Of a DNA stretch of 6,883 nucleotides, positions 6,849 to 6,883 are shown in pieces. How positions within the stretch are numbered: position 1 is the stretch's first letter; each line of letters starts with the position of its first letter. Origin of the DNA: an uncultured Collinsella sp. (GTDB lineage: Bacteria > Actinomycetota > Coriobacteriia > Coriobacteriales > Coriobacteriaceae); assembly GCA_900547345.1 (NCBI GenBank), contig URGG01000096.1, forward strand, positions 1 to 6,883, read 5' to 3'. Below the pieces are notes generated by a model. It searched no databases and was not told where the DNA came from. It worked only from the letters and a program-made list of their open reading frames with translations. The position numbers were made by a program, and so were the translations under genes.

Positions 6849-6880
6849 AAAAAAGGGGGAGGCCGCGAGGCCTCCCCCTT
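6849..6880 (-). terminator. Intrinsic terminator of a minus-strand gene beyond the right edge
   Basis: The arms 6855-6864 and 6869-6878 are a perfect 10-bp inverted repeat (GGGGGAGGCC with GGCCTCCCCC) around a four-base loop. Two more A-T pairs extend the stem. Read on the minus strand the stem is followed by six T residues (6854-6849), the classic rho-independent form. It would stop transcription arriving from the right and so insulate the acpS operon. On the plus strand the T run after the stem is only TTCTC before the window ends, so activity in that direction cannot be judged. Confidence 0.9.
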
Positions 6881-6883
6881 CTC

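Noticed and set aside
6849..6880. The GC-rich hairpin as an attenuator of the acpS operon
   Set aside because: Both promoter candidates lie downstream of it on the minus strand, so it would not be in their transcripts; it fits better as the terminator of the preceding gene.

Overview
The window is one compact run of six genes, all on the minus strand and read from right to left. The order is acpS (6739-6200), nnr (6199-4583), alr (4580-3435), a family 4 uracil-DNA glycosylase (3426-2806), tsaE (2793-2287), and a very long frame that enters at 2300 and runs off the left edge still open. That last frame is the most notable item: TsaB, RimI and TsaD joined in a single polypeptide of at least 766 residues. 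Adjacent genes are separated by 0, 2, 8 and 12 nt or overlap by 14 nt, so one polycistronic mRNA with translational coupling is the simplest reading.

The right end (6740-6883) is the only non-coding stretch. It holds a strong intrinsic terminator, oriented for a minus-strand gene beyond the right edge, followed by two candidate sigma70-type promoters in tandem and then the acpS ribosome binding site. This looks like the boundary between two transcription units and the start of this operon.

Functionally the operon mixes housekeeping roles. AcpS activates acyl carrier protein, Nnr repairs hydrated NAD(P)H, Alr makes D-alanine for peptidoglycan, and the glycosylase removes uracil from DNA. TsaE with the TsaB-RimI-TsaD fusion makes the t6A37 modification of ANN-decoding tRNAs; RimI acetylates ribosomal protein S18. 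No transposon, phage, CRISPR, tRNA or rRNA signal was seen.

GC content is high on the left (one sampled 60-base line in the tsaB part is 67% GC) and lower on the right (one sampled line in acpS is 47% GC). The gene content, GC level, fused t6A proteins and operon order suggest a Gram-positive actinobacterium, probably of the class Coriobacteriia (Collinsella-like). That assignment is an inference from memory of such gene clusters, not something the sequence proves.

I do not see a wholly new system here. The points worth checking are the triple fusion, non-consensus residues at usually conserved positions in Alr and AcpS, the C-terminal tail of AcpS, and the tandem promoters.
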